From positions 1,178,001 through 1,242,000 of the forward strand of contig CAVUFH010000003.1 in the NCBI GenBank assembly GCA_963740835.1: 64,000 nucleotides of DNA, written 5' to 3'. The number at the start of each line of letters is the position of its first letter. Position 1 is the stretch's first letter. A program made the position numbers and the translations under genes. Shown one piece after another: positions 7,323 through 18,149 of this stretch. The stretch is from CAVUFH01 sp963740835 (lineage in GTDB: Bacteria > Actinomycetota > Acidimicrobiia > IMCC26256 > PALSA-610). Below the pieces are notes generated by a model that did not search any database, was not told the DNA's origin, and saw only the letters and a list, made by a program, of their open reading frames with translations.

Positions 7323-9829
7323 TCAGTCGCGGCGCGTCCTTTGGCCGCCTCCCACGGCGTCCTCGCGCGTGCTCACTCCGAGCTTGCGGTAGATGCTGCG
7401 CACGTGTGACTTCAACGTGTTGCGCGATACATAGAGCGCGTCAGCGATCTCCTGCATCGACAGTGAGGTCGACAGGAAGCGCCATACCTCCTGTTCGCGA
7501 TCCGACAGCTCGGCGAGGTTCCGCGTCGATGCGCGTCGATCCGGCTCCGCGACGATCGCGGCCGCGATCTCGGCCGCGTACCCAGAGGGCCAGCTGCCGA
7601 CGAGGCGGCGCACCGTCGGCGTGATCCATTCCGCCTCGTCGACGAACACCCTGACGTACCCGTCCTCTTCGCCGAGGGCGAGCGCCTGACGCACGAGGTC
7701 CGCCATGTCGCCGTCGCTCGCACCGCGCGCCCGGAGCAGGAGCACGTCGATGTGATCGCGCACGCTGACGTCTGGGAGGTTGTCGAGGAGCGCGTGCGCA
7801 CCTTCGTAGTCCTCGCCGCGGCTCGCAGGCGCGCGAGCACGCGGGAACGGCTCGGGTCGTGCAGCCGTTCGACAAGCGCGGTGGCGTGATCCAGATCGCC
7901 GCTCTGGATCGCGAAGAGCGCTTCGGTCTCGTCGACGCGCTGCAGGAGCGGCAGCGCGTCACGGCGGCGCAGGCGTCGCCGCGCCTGCTGCAGGAGATCG
8001 GCCGCGACACCTTGCTCGCCGGCGATGTGCTGCACGCGCGCCAGCGCGAGCATCGGCAACAACGCCGCGTGGACGTACCCCTGCTTGGCGCCCAGCGCGC
8101 ACGCGCGTTCGAGGTCGTTGCGAGCGGCGTCGAGCCGGTTGCGTTCGAGGTGCACGACACCGCGTACGTATCGGGGTGTGATCGTGAACCAGAACTCGGG
8201 GTCGGCAACGTTGCCCGAGGCGTCGAGTGCGTCGTTGGAGAACGCTTCGGCTTCCGCGAGCCGGCCTTCCGCGAGCGCGATCTCGCCGAATACACCGGGG
8301 ACTGCGACCCGGTCGGTGGCGTGGCGCGGATCCGCGCGGGCGACGAACTCGAGCAGGGTCGCCCGGGCGCGCGCGGGCCGGCCCATCAACGACTGCAACT
8401 GGGCCTGCGCGCACGGCGCGCGGAGCTCGTCCCATGACCACTCGGATCGGTCGAGCAGCTCACGCGCGCGTTTCCCTTGGCGCGCCGCCTTGACGAGGTC
8501 GCCCTGCGCAAAGTCGAGGAGGAACTGGAGGTAGGCGCGCCGCGCGATCGTGTCGGCATCGCCTTCACCGTTGCCGTCGCCACCCGCGACGAACCCGGAG
8601 TCGACGAGCTGGCTCCAGTCGCGCCCGCCTTCGACGTCGCCCATGTATGTGAGCGTCAGGGCCATGTCGAGGGCCTGGCCGACGTCGATCGCGACGTTCG
8701 GGCGGGGCAACATCTCGGTCCACTGCGCAACTGCTGTCACCGCGCCGTCGAAGAAGCGGGGCAGTGCCCGCCGACGGAAGCGACTCCACGCTTCCTCGAT
8801 CTCGCCGGCCTCGACCCAGTGGTGCAGCGCGCGGTCCTCGTTCCCGCGCCGTTCGTAGAACGCGGCGGCCGAGCGATGCAATGCGTTCCAGCGATCGGGT
8901 CGCGTGCGCCGCAGCTCCGCGCGCAGGAAACCGCGGAACAACCGGTGATACCGGTAACGGCCGCTGTCGAGCGCCTCCGTGAGGACGTTGCGCCGCGCCA
9001 GATCCGCGAGAAGCTGCGACGAATCGGTGCGGCCGGTGATCTCGTCGCAGGCCTCGGGTTCCAGCTCGTCGAACACCGAGGTTGCGAGCATGAACCCGAA
9101 GACGTCGACGGTCAGCGCGCAGACCACCTCGGAGTACAAGTACTGCGCGAGCTCGGGCGTCTCGCCGCTCAAGCCGCCGAACGACGTGCGCCGGTTGCTC
9201 TCGAGCACACCGCTGAGCGCGACCGCCGCGATCAGCCCCTCCGTGCGCTCCATCAACAGCGCCCGTTGCGCGGGGTCGCTCGCGATCCCGAGCGCGGCCA
9301 GCACGTCGGCCGCCTCTTCGTCGTCGCAGCGCAGGTCCGTGCTCGTGATCTCCTGCAGTTCACCGTTCAACCGCAAGCGGGTGAGCGACGGCAGCGGCGG
9401 CATCGACCGTCCGACGAGCACCACGTGCAGCCACCGGGGGCCGTCGAGGCAGAGTTCGTCGAGATCACCCGTGGCGACGGGATCGGTGATGTCCTCGACA
9501 CCGTCGCAGACGACGACGGTCGGACGCTCGAGGTCCCCGAGCCCGGCGACCCATCCCGTCGTCTCGGCCGATGCGTTGTGGGCCGGCCAGTGGGCGAGCA
9601 GGCGCGTCCGCAGGCGATCGGGCCCGTCGTCGCGGCTGTCGAGCGAGAGCCACACCACGTCCGACCCGGCCGAGCGGACCCACTGCGCGACGGCCGTGGT
9701 CTTGCCGCTCCCGACCGGCCCCGACACCAGCGTCACCCGGGCGTCGAGCGACGCGCCGAGTCGTGCCGTCAGCCGGCGCCGTCGCACCTCGTGCCGAGGA
9801 GGTGTCGGAATTTCGTCAATGCTTGGCAC
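7323..9829 (-). CDS. LuxR-family ATP-dependent regulator (MalT-like, frameshifted)
   Basis: A large signal-transduction ATPase of about 835 residues once its reading frame is joined. The N-terminus has a Walker A motif (VSGPVGSGKTTAVAQWV) and a Walker B-like strand (RPTVVVCDGVED), followed by a helical region with YRYHRLFRGFLRAEL and TPR-like repeats, and a C-terminal LuxR helix-turn-helix (LSDREQEVWRFLSTSLSMQEIADALYV, KSHVRSIYRKLGVSTRED). The first frame loses homology after about 7836; the HTH is encoded in another frame from about 7823 to 7323. A 2-bp gain in the CGCG run at 7831-7836 would explain this. Start: ATG 9829. MalT-type proteins activate transcription after binding an inducer and ATP; the inducer is unknown. 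Confidence 0.8.
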
Positions 9830-9994
9830 CCGGGCGTACCAGCTTCATCGGGCCCGCCAACCCCACCGCGTGGCGGAAGTGTACGACGGCCCGCAAAAGG
9901 CCGGGAACCAGGATGTGGCAGTTTGTGGTCCGCGGGCGCGGCCACGCGACACGGCACAATGTGCGCGCGCTCACGGACCCGACAGGAGCACCGC

Positions 9995-10570
9995 ATGTTG
10001 TCGCCAGCCGACTCCGACGCCGTCCTCGAAGCCGAGAGCCGCAGGTGGTGGGTGTACCTGGTCACCGGCGCGCTCTGGATCATCTTCGGCTTCATCGTCC
10101 TGAGCGCGCGCAGCGAGATCACCACGATCTGGGCCGTCACGATCTACGCCGGGATCCTCTTCTTCCTCGTCGGCGTGGGTGAGCTCGTGACCGCGATGGC
10201 GGTCACCGGCTGGCGCTGGCTGCACATCGTGTTCGGCGTCGCCGCGATCGGCGCCGGGATCATCGCGTTCGTCTGGCCCGACCAGACGTTCGTCACGCTC
10301 GCGGTCATCCTCGCCTGGTACTTGCTGATCGACGGGCTCTTCGAGATCGTTGCCGCGTTCTACGCACGCGGGGAACACGAGTGGTGGTGGATGTTCCTCA
10401 TCATGGGTGTGGTCGAGGTGCTGATCGGCTTCTGGGCGATCGGCTACACCGGCCGGTCGATCGCACTGCTGATCATCTGGGTCGGCGCGACCGCGCTCGC
10501 CAAAGGCTTCACCCACATCGTGCGCGGCTTCGCGCTGCACGGCCTGAAGAAGGATTTCGCCGTCGCGTGA
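9995..10570 (+). CDS. HdeD-family membrane protein
   Basis: A 191-residue membrane protein with six predicted helices in three hairpins, as in HdeD/DUF308 proteins: WWVYLVTGALWIIFGFIVL, TIWAVTIYAGILFFLVGVG, WLHIVFGVAAIGAGIIAFVW, LAVILAWYLLIDGLFEIVAA, WWWMFLIMGVVEVLIGFWAI and ALLIIWVGATALAKGFTHIV. HdeD contributes to acid resistance in E. coli, but actinobacterial homologs have no established role. Start: ATG 9995 with ACAGGAG upstream. It is divergent from the LuxR-type regulator, which makes it a possible target of that regulator (inference from position only). Confidence 0.82.
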   Translation: MLSPADSDAVLEAESRRWWVYLVTGALWIIFGFIVLSARSEITTIWAVTIYAGILFFLVGVGELVTAMAVTGWRWLHIVFGVAAIGAGIIAFVWPDQTFVTLAVILAWYLLIDGLFEIVAAFYARGEHEWWWMFLIMGVVEVLIGFWAIGYTGRSIALLIIWVGATALAKGFTHIVRGFALHGLKKDFAVA

Positions 10571-10574
10571 GGCG

Positions 10575-10593
10575 CGCCCGCCGCAGGCGGGCG
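10575..10593. terminator. GC-rich hairpin between convergent genes
   Basis: A perfect 8-bp stem, CGCCCGCC (10575-10582) and GGCGGGCG (10586-10593), with loop GCA, lies immediately after the HdeD-like stop and before the end of the convergent rhodanese-MoeB gene. It has no real T tract but could act in both directions. Confidence 0.5.
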
Positions 10594-10602
10594 TTGGTGA
10601 GG

Positions 10603-11793
10603 TCAGCTCGTAGTGCCGTCGGCGAGGACCGCGTGCGGCATGCAGAACTGGTCGTACTCGGCGATCACGATCTGTGCGTTCTCGCCGCACGCGGGGCACT
10701 GCGGATCGCGCCGTACCTTGAAGGTCCGGAAGCTGGTCTCCAACGCGTCGTACGCGAGGAGGCGACCGCGCAGCGGTTCACCGAGGTCGAGCAGAAGTTT
10801 GATCGCTTCGAGGGCCTGCAGCGACCCGACGATGCCGGGGAGCACGCCGAGCACTCCGGCCTCGGAGCACGATGGTGCGAGCTCCGGCGGCGGCGGCTCG
10901 GGCAGGAGGCAGCGGTAGCACGGCCCGTTGTACGGATCGAACACCGTGACCTGACCCTCGAAGCGGAAGATCGATCCGTGCACCACCGGGATGCGCTTCA
11001 ACAGTGACGCGTCGTTGAGCAGGTATCGCGTCGGGAAGTTGTCGGTGCCGTCCACCACGACGTCGTAGTCGTCGAGGATGTCGAGGATGTTGTCGGCGCC
11101 GAAGCGGACGTCGTAGGTCACGACGTTCACGTCCGGGTTCAACGCGGTGAGGGTCTTCTTGGCGGAGTCGACCTTGCGCTCGCCGATGCGGTCGGTGCTG
11201 TGCAGGATCTGGCGCTGCAGGTTCGACGCGTCGACGATGTCCATGTCGACGACACCGAGCGTGCCGACGCCCGCGGCCGCGAGGTACAGCGCGGCGGGAG
11301 AGCCCAGACCGCCCGCGCCGAGCAGCAGCACCTTGGACTGGAGCAGCTCCTGCTGGCCTTCCTCACCGATCTCGGGCAGCAGGATGTGGCGCTGGTACCG
11401 GTTGCGCTGCTCGCCGTCGAGCACGGCCGGTGTGATCCACGGCCGGCCCTCGTTCTTCCACCGGCCGAAGCCGCCGGTCATCGACACGACGTCCTGGTAG
11501 CCGAGGTCCTGCAGTGTCTTCGCCGCGAACACGGAGCGGGTACCGCCGGCGCAGTAGATGACGATGGGGGCGTCGCGCTTGGGCAGCTTGTTCTCGACCT
11601 GGCTCTCGAGGTGGCCCCGGGGGATGAAGACCGCGCCCGGGATCATGCCCTGCTCGTACTCGTCCAGCTCACGGACGTCGAGGAAGGTCGCGCCCCCGGA
11701 ACCCGCTTCCGCGAGTTGTGCCTCGGCGTCGGCGGGCTCGATCTCTCGGATATCACGCTTGGCCTGTGCCAGCAGCTCGCGGAAGCCGGCCAT
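10603..11793 (-). CDS. Rhodanese-MoeB/ThiF fusion (adenylyltransferase/sulfurtransferase)
   Basis: A 396-residue two-domain protein. Residues about 15-118 form a rhodanese domain (FLDVRELDEYEQGMIPGA) with its sulfur-carrying Cys81 in IVIYCAGGTRS. Residues about 130-396 form an E1-like adenylyltransferase: RYQRHILLPEIGEEGQQ, nucleotide-binding VLLLGAGGLGSPAALYLAAAG, DNFPTRYLLND, and zinc ligands CYRC and CPAC. Such proteins activate the C-terminus of sulfur carriers (MoaD, ThiS, CysO) as acyl-adenylates and form the thiocarboxylate. Mycobacterial MoeZ has the rhodanese at the C-terminus; here the order is reversed. Start: ATG 11793 with GGAGGG upstream. Confidence 0.87.
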   Translation of the reverse strand: MAGFRELLAQAKRDIREIEPADAEAQLAEAGSGGATFLDVRELDEYEQGMIPGAVFIPRGHLESQVENKLPKRDAPIVIYCAGGTRSVFAAKTLQDLGYQDVVSMTGGFGRWKNEGRPWITPAVLDGEQRNRYQRHILLPEIGEEGQQELLQSKVLLLGAGGLGSPAALYLAAAGVGTLGVVDMDIVDASNLQRQILHSTDRIGERKVDSAKKTLTALNPDVNVVTYDVRFGADNILDILDDYDVVVDGTDNFPTRYLLNDASLLKRIPVVHGSIFRFEGQVTVFDPYNGPCYRCLLPEPPPPELAPSCSEAGVLGVLPGIVGSLQALEAIKLLLDLGEPLRGRLLAYDALETSFRTFKVRRDPQCPACGENAQIVIAEYDQFCMPHAVLADGTTS

Positions 11794-11919
11794 GAACCCT
11801 CCAAGGGTCTGCCCAAAGGTCTGAATGCGGTCCGGAAATGCTACCGCAGCGGTCGGAAATACCCAACGGACGCCGCCGGGCCGATGTTCCCGGCTCGAGC
11901 GCGGGCCGTGGGCGCGGGT

Positions 11920-12684
11920 TCAGACCTCGGCGACCACGGCGGGGAGGACGTCACCCAAGTCGGCCGGAACTACTGCGTCGGCGAACTCGTCGAAGGGGGT
12001 CGGCTCCGCGTTCATGACCACCAGCCGGGCGCCGTTACGCAGCGCGATCTCGGGAAGTCCGGCCGCGGGATAGACGCCGAGCGACGTGCCGACCGCCACG
12101 AACACGTCCGCCTGCGCCGCGGCCTGCTGCGAGCGCGCGAGGTCCTCGGCCACGAGGTTCTCGCCGAACGAGATCGTCGCGGACTTGATGATCCCGCCGC
12201 AGTACAGGCAGGGCGGATCGTCCTCGCCGGCGTCGACGCGTGCGAGCGTCTCGTCCATCGGCCCGCGCCACCCGCACCCCATGCACTTCACCATGCGCGC
12301 GTTCCCGTGGATCTCGACGACGATCTCGGGCGACTGCCCCGCGAGGTGGTGCAGTCCGTCGACGTTCTGCGTCACCAACATCTGCAGCGCGCCCTTGCGC
12401 TCCAGTTCGACGAGCGCGTAGTGCGACTCGTTGGGCTGCGCGCTCCACATCTCACTGGTGCGCCGGTTCCGCCACGCTCGCCGCCGGATCTCGGGGTCCG
12501 ACATGTAGTACTGCAGGTTCGCGGTCTTCTCGGCGTCCGGGTTCTTCGTCCACACGCCGTTCGGGCCCCGGAAGTCGGGGATGCCCGAGTTTGTCGAGAT
12601 GCCCGCGCCCGTGAGCACCATCACGTTCGACGCGTCTCGAATCCACGACGCGAGCGTGGCGAGAACGGTGTCTCGGTCGGCCAT
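11920..12684 (-). CDS. NAD-dependent protein deacylase (sirtuin)
   Basis: A 254-residue Sir2-family protein that removes acyl groups from lysines using NAD. NAD-binding motifs are GAGISTNSGIPDFRGPNGVW and TQNVDGLHHLAG; the catalytic histidine is in EIHGN, zinc ligands are CMGC and CLYC, and GTSLGVYPAAGL forms the later NAD contact. It lacks a clear Ala-Tyr-Arg desuccinylase signature: the segment reads MSDPEIRRRAWRNRRTSE, so deacetylase activity is the simpler guess. Start: ATG 12684; the open frame extends further upstream without homology. Confidence 0.88.
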   Translation of the reverse strand: MADRDTVLATLASWIRDASNVMVLTGAGISTNSGIPDFRGPNGVWTKNPDAEKTANLQYYMSDPEIRRRAWRNRRTSEMWSAQPNESHYALVELERKGALQMLVTQNVDGLHHLAGQSPEIVVEIHGNARMVKCMGCGWRGPMDETLARVDAGEDDPPCLYCGGIIKSATISFGENLVAEDLARSQQAAAQADVFVAVGTSLGVYPAAGLPEIALRNGARLVVMNAEPTPFDEFADAVVPADLGDVLPAVVAEV

Positions 12685-12736
12685 GCGACGAGGGTACCGA
12701 TCAGAGTTCGGCGTCGAGTTGTTCGGTGTAATCCCG

Positions 12737-13027
12737 TCAGGCGGACTGGAAACGGTCGACGAGGCCCCGGGCGTAGAAATCCGTCCAAGGTTCGTCCGCC
12801 GTGGTCGCAGTGTGATCGCGATCGAGTTGGACCAGCGCATGCACGAGGTGACTCCGAATCGGCGCCGCACCGAGCAGACTCGGGAGCTCCGAGTGATCAA
12901 GGAGCCAGTCCGCGTAGAAGGAGGCCCAGTCGTCGTCGGCGCCGTCGGTGATGCGGTAGACGCGGTGATGCGTCTCCGACACCTCATCGAGGAGCGCCGC
13001 GATCGCGCGTCCGTCGGCTGCAGCCAT
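12737..13027 (-). CDS. Hypothetical protein, 96 residues
   Basis: Not recognised. The protein is soluble and rich in Asp, Trp, Tyr and His: HHRVYRITDGADDDWASFYADWLLDHSELPSLLGAAP in the middle (positions about 20-57) and DEPWTDFYARGLVDRF near the end. The two WxxFYAxxLxD-like segments look like an internal repeat. It sits between the sirtuin and another unknown on the same strand, 18 bp before the next gene's end, so the three could be co-transcribed. Confidence 0.55.
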   Translation of the reverse strand: MAAADGRAIAALLDEVSETHHRVYRITDGADDDWASFYADWLLDHSELPSLLGAAPIRSHLVHALVQLDRDHTATTADEPWTDFYARGLVDRFQSA

Positions 13028-13045
13028 CGCGACCGACCGTAACAG

Positions 13046-13645
13046 TCAGGCGGTCGCGGCGTCCTCGGCCATGATCGTGGTGTGACGGTCTTGGGCCCAG
13101 CGCACGGCTTCGTGGCCGATCGAGGGGTGGAAGCCGGAGCGGTGCAACGCGCGCTCGACGGTGTCGAACGGCTCACCTTCCATCAACAGCGTGAGGGCGA
13201 CGCGACGCGCGCGGCGCCGGGCGACGTCGAGGCCGTCGTTCGAGGTTTGGCCCGACACCCACTCGCGGTGGCGCGCTTGCACGGCAACGGGGAGGCGGCG
13301 CACGTGGCGACGGTGGATGGGCGGGAGGGTGCGCCGCACCGAGATCACCTCGGGTTCGTGCGCGTGCGCGAGCTCGAACTGCTGGAGGCGGTGCAGGCTC
13401 CGGACGAGCGGCGACTGCTCGCCGTCGCGTGGCCCGAGCCCGAGCGCGGCCGCGGTGTCGGCGACGGGGAGGGTGAGGCCGCCCGGGTGCTCCTCGAACC
13501 GGTCCGCGAGGTGCCGCAAAAGCAGCAGCGCCGTCGGTCCGAGGGTCGGCAGCCAGAACGTCTCCGCATACCAGGAGCGCGGGTCGTGGCCGAGCGCGTC
13601 GAGCACCGGGTCGGGCCAGGGTGTGATGCGGACGAGTGCAGGCAT
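13046..13645 (-). CDS. Hypothetical protein, possibly DNA-binding
   Basis: A 199-residue protein that I cannot place in a named family. It opens with MPALVRITPWPDPVLDALGH, then WYAETFWLPTLGPTALLLLRHLADRFE and LPVADTAAALGLG, the last resembling the helices of a winged-helix module. A basic segment follows (VRRTLPPIHRRHVRRLPVAVQ). Start: ATG 13645 with GAGGGAC upstream. It is divergent from methylmalonyl-CoA mutase across 154 bp holding a palindrome, so it could be a local regulator; this is inference. Confidence 0.55.
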   Translation of the reverse strand: MPALVRITPWPDPVLDALGHDPRSWYAETFWLPTLGPTALLLLRHLADRFEEHPGGLTLPVADTAAALGLGPRDGEQSPLVRSLHRLQQFELAHAHEPEVISVRRTLPPIHRRHVRRLPVAVQARHREWVSGQTSNDGLDVARRRARRVALTLLMEGEPFDTVERALHRSGFHPSIGHEAVRWAQDRHTTIMAEDAATA

Positions 13646-13711
13646 GGTGTGAGTCCCTCCGTGGATCGGTGCGCGGCGCTCCGTCCGGGCGACGCCTCGG
13701 ACTCTGGAGCA

Positions 13712-13749
13712 TGTGAGAGCACGTAAAGTTGTGTGAGATTGTCTAACAC
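13712..13749. promoter_or_regulatory. Palindromic operator candidate upstream of mutase
   Basis: A 19-bp imperfect palindrome, GTGTGAGATTGTCTAACAC at 13731-13749 (pattern GTGTnAGAnnnTCTnACAC), lies between two divergent genes and about 40 bp before the mutase -10-like TACGAT (13787-13792). The half-site TGTGAGA occurs again at 13712-13718, exactly 20 bp earlier. This arrangement suggests a regulator contacting two helical turns. The AT-rich bases stand out in this GC-rich genome. Confidence 0.45.
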
Positions 13750-13799
13750 GGTCACGGCTGGGCAGGCAAGCCGGAAGGGTCCGAAGTACGATTTCGGGC

Positions 13800-15944
<2,145 letters not shown>

Positions 15945-15956
15945 ACGCATCCACGC

Positions 15957-16931
15957 ATGAGTGAAGTCGGCGAGCTCGCCGACGCGGTGCGCGCCGGCGA
16001 TCGGCCGGCGCTCGCACGCGCGATCACGCTCGTCGAGTCGACCCGGGCCGATCATCGGGCGGAAGCAGTCGCGCTGCTCGACGAGCTGATGCCCGCAACG
16101 GGCAGCGCGGTGCGCATCGGCATCACCGGCGCGCCGGGCGCCGGGAAGTCCACGTTCATCGAGACGCTCGGCATGCAACGCGTCGGCGACGGTCAGAAGG
16201 TCGCGGTGCTCGCGGTCGACCCGTCGAGCACGCGCACGGGTGGCTCGATCCTCGGTGACAAGACCCGCATGGAACAGCTCGCGCGCGAACCGCTCGCGTT
16301 CATCCGGCCGTCGCCGTCGGGCGGGACGCTGGGCGGTGTCGCCCGCAGGACTCGCGAGGCGATGTTGGTGTGCGAGGCCGCCGCCTGCGACGTCGTGATC
16401 GTCGAGACGGTCGGCGTCGGTCAATCGGAGGTTGCCGTCTCCGGGATGGTCGACGTGTTCGTGTTGCTCATCGCACCGGGCGGCGGCGACGAGCTCCAGG
16501 GCGTCAAGCGCGGCATCGTCGAGCTCGCGGACCTGCTCGTGGTCAACAAGGCGGACGGCGACCTCGCCGCCGCCGCCCAGCGGACCGCGGTCGACTACGC
16601 CGCCGCGCTCCACATCGGCCGCGCCGCGGAGCCCGACGGTCCGCGCGTGCTCACCGCTTCGGCGCTCACCGGGATCGGGATCAGCGAGGTCTGGGACGCG
16701 ATCGTCGCCCACGAGCGCGCGGGGCAAGCCTCCGGCGCGCTCGCGCGCCGGCGGGCCGAGCAGGCGCGGGCGTGGATGTGGTCCGAGGTCTCGGACACCC
16801 TCACCGAGCGGTTCCGCACCGACCCGGCGGTGCGTGCCCGCCTCGACGGCCTCGAGCGTGACGTCGTGGCGGGCAAGGTGTCACCCTCGGCCGCGGCGCA
16901 CCAGCTGCTCGAGGCCTTCGGCCACGGCTGA
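15957..16931 (+). CDS. meaB: Methylmalonyl-CoA mutase-associated GTPase
   Basis: A 324-residue G3E-type GTPase that protects and reloads the cobalamin cofactor of methylmalonyl-CoA mutase. Walker A is GITGAPGAGKSTFIETLG, followed by VAVDPSSTRTGGSILGDKTRM, FIRPSPSGGTLGGVA, VIVETVGVGQSEVAV and the guanine-specificity motif VVNKADGD. C-terminal helices needed for dimerisation are present (FRTDPAVRARLDGLERDVV). It lies 12 bp behind the mutase gene on the same strand, the usual arrangement. Confidence 0.92.
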   Translation: MSEVGELADAVRAGDRPALARAITLVESTRADHRAEAVALLDELMPATGSAVRIGITGAPGAGKSTFIETLGMQRVGDGQKVAVLAVDPSSTRTGGSILGDKTRMEQLAREPLAFIRPSPSGGTLGGVARRTREAMLVCEAAACDVVIVETVGVGQSEVAVSGMVDVFVLLIAPGGGDELQGVKRGIVELADLLVVNKADGDLAAAAQRTAVDYAAALHIGRAAEPDGPRVLTASALTGIGISEVWDAIVAHERAGQASGALARRRAEQARAWMWSEVSDTLTERFRTDPAVRARLDGLERDVVAGKVSPSAAAHQLLEAFGHG

Positions 16932-16947
16932 AGCCCCTCGGCGCAGG

Positions 16948-17208
16948 TCAGCTCGCCTGGCTCCAGGCGTCGACCGGTTGGGGCGGCTGGTGCTTGCGCA
17001 GGATCGCCCGGGCCTGGGCCACACCCTGGCGGCCGACCTTACGGGTCCGCTCGTCGAGGATCCACTCGCGGCGCGTCGTGCCGCCCGGAAGCAGTCGCAG
17101 CTGGGTGCCGGATTCGGAGCTCCGACTGGATTCGGGACCGGCCGATTCGGGACTGGTCGGTTCGGGACTGGTCGATTCGGGGCTGGTCGGCATCTTGATC
17201 TCGCTCAC
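16948..17208 (-). CDS. Small conserved-looking protein with SPES repeats
   Basis: An 86-residue frame starting at GTG 17208 (ATG 17193 is an alternative). The N-terminal half is a low-complexity SPESTSPEPTSPES repeat; the C-terminal half (RREWILDERTRKVGRQGVAQ, ARAILRKHQPPQP) is basic and resembles short actinobacterial proteins I have seen near metabolic operons, though I cannot name the family. It is convergent with meaB, ending 16 bp after it. Reality is likely but not certain, because the opposite strand also carries an open frame. Confidence 0.5.
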   Translation of the reverse strand: MSEIKMPTSPESTSPEPTSPESAGPESSRSSESGTQLRLLPGGTTRREWILDERTRKVGRQGVAQARAILRKHQPPQPVDAWSQAS

Positions 17209-17313
17209 GATCGGAGTATCGCGGTCGGGTGTGACAACAACGCCGGCGAGCGATTTGTTGCATCTGTGGAAGACTGCGCAAGATTCACGGCCTCTGATCC
17301 GGCGGGAGGATCG

Positions 17314-18057
17314 ATGAAGCGCCGGATCCTCTTGGCGATCGCGGTACTCGGCGTCGGACTGGTCGTCGCAGTCGTCCTCTTCTTCGTGACGCGTCACGAC
17401 GCCGACGATGCGGTCGCGAGCACGCGCCCCACGTCGAGCACCAGGCTCGCGAACCCGTCGGATCACACCCGGGCGCAACCGACCGGCGGCGACGGAACGG
17501 GAACCACGCAATCGGGAGGCGCAGCCACGCCGTCCGTTGCCCATCTCGTGATGGCGCACGCGGGCGACGCAGTGCTCGCCGCCGCGCCGAACTACGCCTA
17601 CACCGTCAGAACCGACTCGACCGACGTGCTCGCGGCCGACGTGCCGACACCGTGGACCGACTTGCAGACGACCCGGATCGCCGGCGACGACGGCGCCACG
17701 TACCCGCAGATCGTCGCCGCTCCCGACGTCGCCGCCTACCTCCACGGTTACGAGGCGCCGGGCGAGAGCGTCACCGTCGACGCGAGCGGCGGTACGACCG
17801 TCGGGTCATGGCTCACGAGCACCGACCTCTCGGCCGACTGCGCCTCCGACGGCCCGGCGCCGTTCGACGACCGAGTGTTCCGCGGCTTGCTCCAGGTGTG
17901 GCACGGGTGCGGCGACGCGCCCGGCCTCGTCGCCGTCGTCGCGGTCAATCCGGCCGGGAGCCCGCTGTCGCTCCGCATCGTGGTGCAGGCGGACACCACC
18001 GCCGACCTCGCAGTCATCGATCACACGCTCCAGACCTTCACTGTTGGCAAGAAGTAG
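17314..18057 (+). CDS. Membrane-anchored hypothetical protein
   Basis: A 247-residue protein with a basic start and one N-terminal membrane anchor (RRILLAIAVLGVGLVVAVVL), then a Thr/Ser/Gly-rich linker to about residue 70 and a compact extracellular domain ending in SLRIVVQADTTADLAVIDHT. No family recognised. Start: ATG 17314 with GGGAGGA upstream. Its stop codon is inside a four-copy 20-bp tandem repeat. The cysteine pair in the domain (ADCASDG and VWHGCGD) could form a disulfide outside the cell. Confidence 0.7.
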   Translation: MKRRILLAIAVLGVGLVVAVVLFFVTRHDADDAVASTRPTSSTRLANPSDHTRAQPTGGDGTGTTQSGGAATPSVAHLVMAHAGDAVLAAAPNYAYTVRTDSTDVLAADVPTPWTDLQTTRIAGDDGATYPQIVAAPDVAAYLHGYEAPGESVTVDASGGTTVGSWLTSTDLSADCASDGPAPFDDRVFRGLLQVWHGCGDAPGLVAVVAVNPAGSPLSLRIVVQADTTADLAVIDHTLQTFTVGKK

Positions 18058-18120
18058 GCACTGTCGGCAAGAAGGAGGCACTGTCGGCAAGAAGGAGGCA
18101 CTGTCGGCAAGAAGGAGGCA
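18041..18120. repeat. 20-bp tandem repeat, four copies, over a stop codon
   Basis: Units at 18041, 18061, 18081 and 18101. The last three are identical; the first differs at two bases and carries the TAG stop of the upstream gene, where later copies read GAG. Each copy includes GAAGGAGGC (GAAGTAGGC in the first), resembling a ribosome-binding site. The array ends 29 bp before the cysteine desulfurase start. Confidence 0.9.
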
Positions 18121-18149
18121 CCGCGGGCGCGCGCCCCTACCATTGCCGG

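Noticed and set aside
17131..17190. Repeated GATTCGGGACTGGTCG-like units as a CRISPR-type array
   Set aside because: Units are directly adjacent without spacers and encode SPES repeats of a small protein.
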